The position numbers were made by a program, and so were the translations under genes. The notes under the pieces are model-generated. The model was not told the origin of the DNA, made no database searches, and saw nothing but the letters and a program-made list of their open reading frames with translations. A stretch of DNA of 6,029 bases from Oscillospiraceae bacterium (lineage in GTDB: Bacteria; Bacillota; Clostridia; Oscillospirales; Ruminococcaceae), in assembly GCA_020024155.1 (NCBI GenBank), contig JAHHUE010000082.1, forward strand, positions 1 through 6,029, written 5' to 3'. Numbering within the stretch: the first letter of the stretch is position 1; every line of letters starts with the position of its first letter. Of this stretch, positions 4,897 to 6,029 are shown one piece after another.

Positions 4897-6029
4897 ATTC
4901 TTTAACTACTCCTTTAAAGGTCAAAACCAATTCCTTGCCGTTTTTAATTTCTTTTCTGAATTTAATAAATTTAATGCCAGTAAGAATCAATATTCTATCA
5001 AGTTTAATTCTTAAATCAATGTTTTCTACTGAGCTAATCTCTACAACTTTGGAATCTCCAACTGTCCTGCGAATAATTTCTGTGCCAGCACAACCTATGG
5101 AATCTGCTATAATTGAACGCATATATTCTTTCTTAAAATATCCATTATATAATGGAAAATCAACTATTTCATCATATAAATTACTTAACTTTCCTATTGT
5201 TTTGTCTAAAATTTCAGTAATACAATTTTCTATCCATTCTATAAATTCAAAATTATTTGGCTCAACACATAATTTATTTACCAACGCAAAAAACAAATTG
5301 CCAATAACATTACCAATATCGTAACCCATTGGGCCATAAAATGCAAATTCTGGGTCAATAACTTTAAGTCCTTTTTCATTTACAAATATTGAACCTGAAT
5401 GTAAATCTCCATGAATTAACGCTTGTGCATTATTCATAAAATTGTTTCTCAAAAACCCAACTTCTGCTTTTAGCTCTTCATCTTTATATAAATTCTTTTC
5501 TACAAACTCTTGGTTGCCTTTTGTTATTATATTTCTATTTTTATAGTTATAATATGGTTCTGTAAAAACTAAATCTTCTGTAATATCGCACAATTCAATA
5601 TTTGTAAACAACCTAACCTTTTCTTTCTTTTCATGTCTGTCTAAAACAAGGTCTGTTGTTGGTAACAATGTTTTTGCCAAAAAAGTTGATATACTTTCAC
5701 TTAAATGGTCAAATGTTTTACCTTCAAGCAATTCTTTTCTTAAATTTTTATATGATAATATGTCTTCCATTGCCAGTGCAAACATATTTTCATTATAATC
5801 ATAAATTTGTGGAACAAATCCCGAAGCTAATTTTTCTTCTATACCGAGAATTTTTGCTTCAATTTTATTTCTATATAAATCCAAAGGTCTGCCAGAAGAC
5901 CTTAAAAATTTATCTGCCTGCTTAATAACAATTGATTTTCCAGATTTTTTACCAACAACTTTAAAAACATAGTTAATGTTACCATCACCAATTTCCATAG
6001 ATTCCAATTCTTCATCATTATCAAAAAAT
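4880..6029 (-). CDS. mtnK: S-methyl-5-thioribose / 5-deoxyribose kinase MtnK, 5' end cut by the window edge
   Basis: Cytoplasmic kinase that phosphorylates 5-methylthioribose (and in DHAP-shunt organisms 5-deoxyribose) at C1. The frame stays open to the right edge. Residues FFDNDEELES lead directly into the conserved EIGDGNINYVF, and B. subtilis MtnK has about 35 residues before that block, so some 25 N-terminal residues should lie beyond the window. The TTG at 6005-6007 is therefore probably a Leu codon, not a start. Numbering from that TTG codon: nucleotide-binding GDGNINYVF (7-15) and IKQ (28-30), catalytic loop HGDLHSGS (199-206) with Asp201, metal-binding VIDPEFAFYGP (216-226) and the twin-arginine pair Arg313-Arg314 that contacts the sugar in MtnK. 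The protein is complete at the C terminus (TAG at 4880-4882). It is the first visible gene of a tightly packed unit; its promoter and any upstream nucleosidase gene would be to the right of the window. Confidence 0.95.
   Translation of the reverse strand, partial: FFDNDEELESMEIGDGNINYVFKVVGKKSGKSIVIKQADKFLRSSGRPLDLYRNKIEAKILGIEEKLASGFVPQIYDYNENMFALAMEDILSYKNLRKELLEGKTFDHLSESISTFLAKTLLPTTDLVLDRHEKKEKVRLFTNIELCDITEDLVFTEPYYNYKNRNIITKGNQEFVEKNLYKDEELKAEVGFLRNNFMNNAQALIHGDLHSGSIFVNEKGLKVIDPEFAFYGPMGYDIGNVIGNLFFALVNKLCVEPNNFEFIEWIENCITEILDKTIGKLSNLYDEIVDFPLYNGYFKKEYMRSIIADSIGCAGTEIIRRTVGDSKVVEISSVENIDLRIKLDRILILTGIKFIKFRKEIKNGKELVLTFKGVVKEYENRE
4909..4915 (-). promoter_or_regulatory. Ribosome binding site of the isomerase gene, inside the kinase coding end
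   Basis: The minus strand reads AAAGGAG, 12 bases before the ATG at 4894-4896. It supports the upstream ATG over the internal one at 4855-4857 and places the initiation signal within the last codons of the kinase gene, as expected for coupled translation. The spacing is slightly long. Confidence 0.7.

Noticed and set aside
4660..5324. Two overlapping plus-strand ORFs (4660-4905 and 4860-5324) opposite the isomerase and kinase genes
   Set aside because: Both are antisense to well-conserved MtnA and MtnK sequence; no domain is recognisable.
5656..5925. Plus-strand ORF of 89 codons opposite the kinase gene
   Set aside because: Antisense to conserved MtnK sequence, with no domain or convincing start.
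6005..6007. TTG as the start codon of the kinase gene
   Set aside because: The frame is open to the window edge, the preceding codons fit the family, and MtnK normally has about 35 residues before GDGN. The gene is cut by the window, not short.
1..6029. CRISPR arrays, tRNA/rRNA genes, insertion sequences, riboswitches
   Set aside because: No regularly spaced repeats, no structured RNA signatures, no transposase frames and no terminal inverted repeats were seen; the only long non-coding gap is 206 bases. A SAM-type riboswitch for the mtn unit, if any, would be outside the window.

Overview
The window is low-GC DNA with A/T-ending codons, strong AGGAGG-like ribosome binding sites and all genes on the minus strand. 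It reads like the chromosome of a low-GC Firmicute, most likely an anaerobic gut-type clostridium. That placement is inference from composition and gene families; nothing in the window fixes the species.

Two minus-strand transcription units are present, separated by a 206-base gap (2886-3091). The upstream unit (right side, 6029 to 3092) encodes a methylthioribose/5-deoxyribose kinase (MtnK, cut by the right window edge), a divergent MtnA-type aldose-1-phosphate isomerase, and a class II (FucA-like) aldolase. Together these three activities make up the lower part of the DHAP shunt. In that pathway the 5-deoxyribose or 5-methylthioribose left over from radical-SAM and polyamine/SAM chemistry is phosphorylated, isomerised and cleaved to DHAP plus acetaldehyde (or methylthioacetaldehyde). 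The unit ends at a perfect 16-bp hairpin terminator (2967-3003) that is symmetrical enough to act in both directions.

The downstream unit (2885 to 1) is a lantibiotic self-protection/resistance module: a LanF-type ABC ATPase, a permease, an OmpR-type response regulator and the N-terminal third or so of a membrane sensor histidine kinase that runs off the left edge. No lantibiotic precursor or modification gene is visible, so it looks like a stand-alone peptide-sensing and resistance locus comparable in logic to NisFEG-NisRK or CprABC-CprRK. Its promoter region carries a TCT-N8-TCT direct repeat at nisin-box spacing from a TATTAT -10 element, suggesting autoregulation by the encoded regulator.

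The most unusual item is the permease. It is a single 335-residue protein that looks like a LanE-type permease joined in frame to the C-terminal part of a LanG-type permease, with no separate LanG gene. Other points corrected here are that the regulator starts at a GTG five codons inside the longest ORF, that the kinase gene at the right edge has no real TTG start but continues beyond the window, and that the left edge holds a genuine partial sensor-kinase gene.
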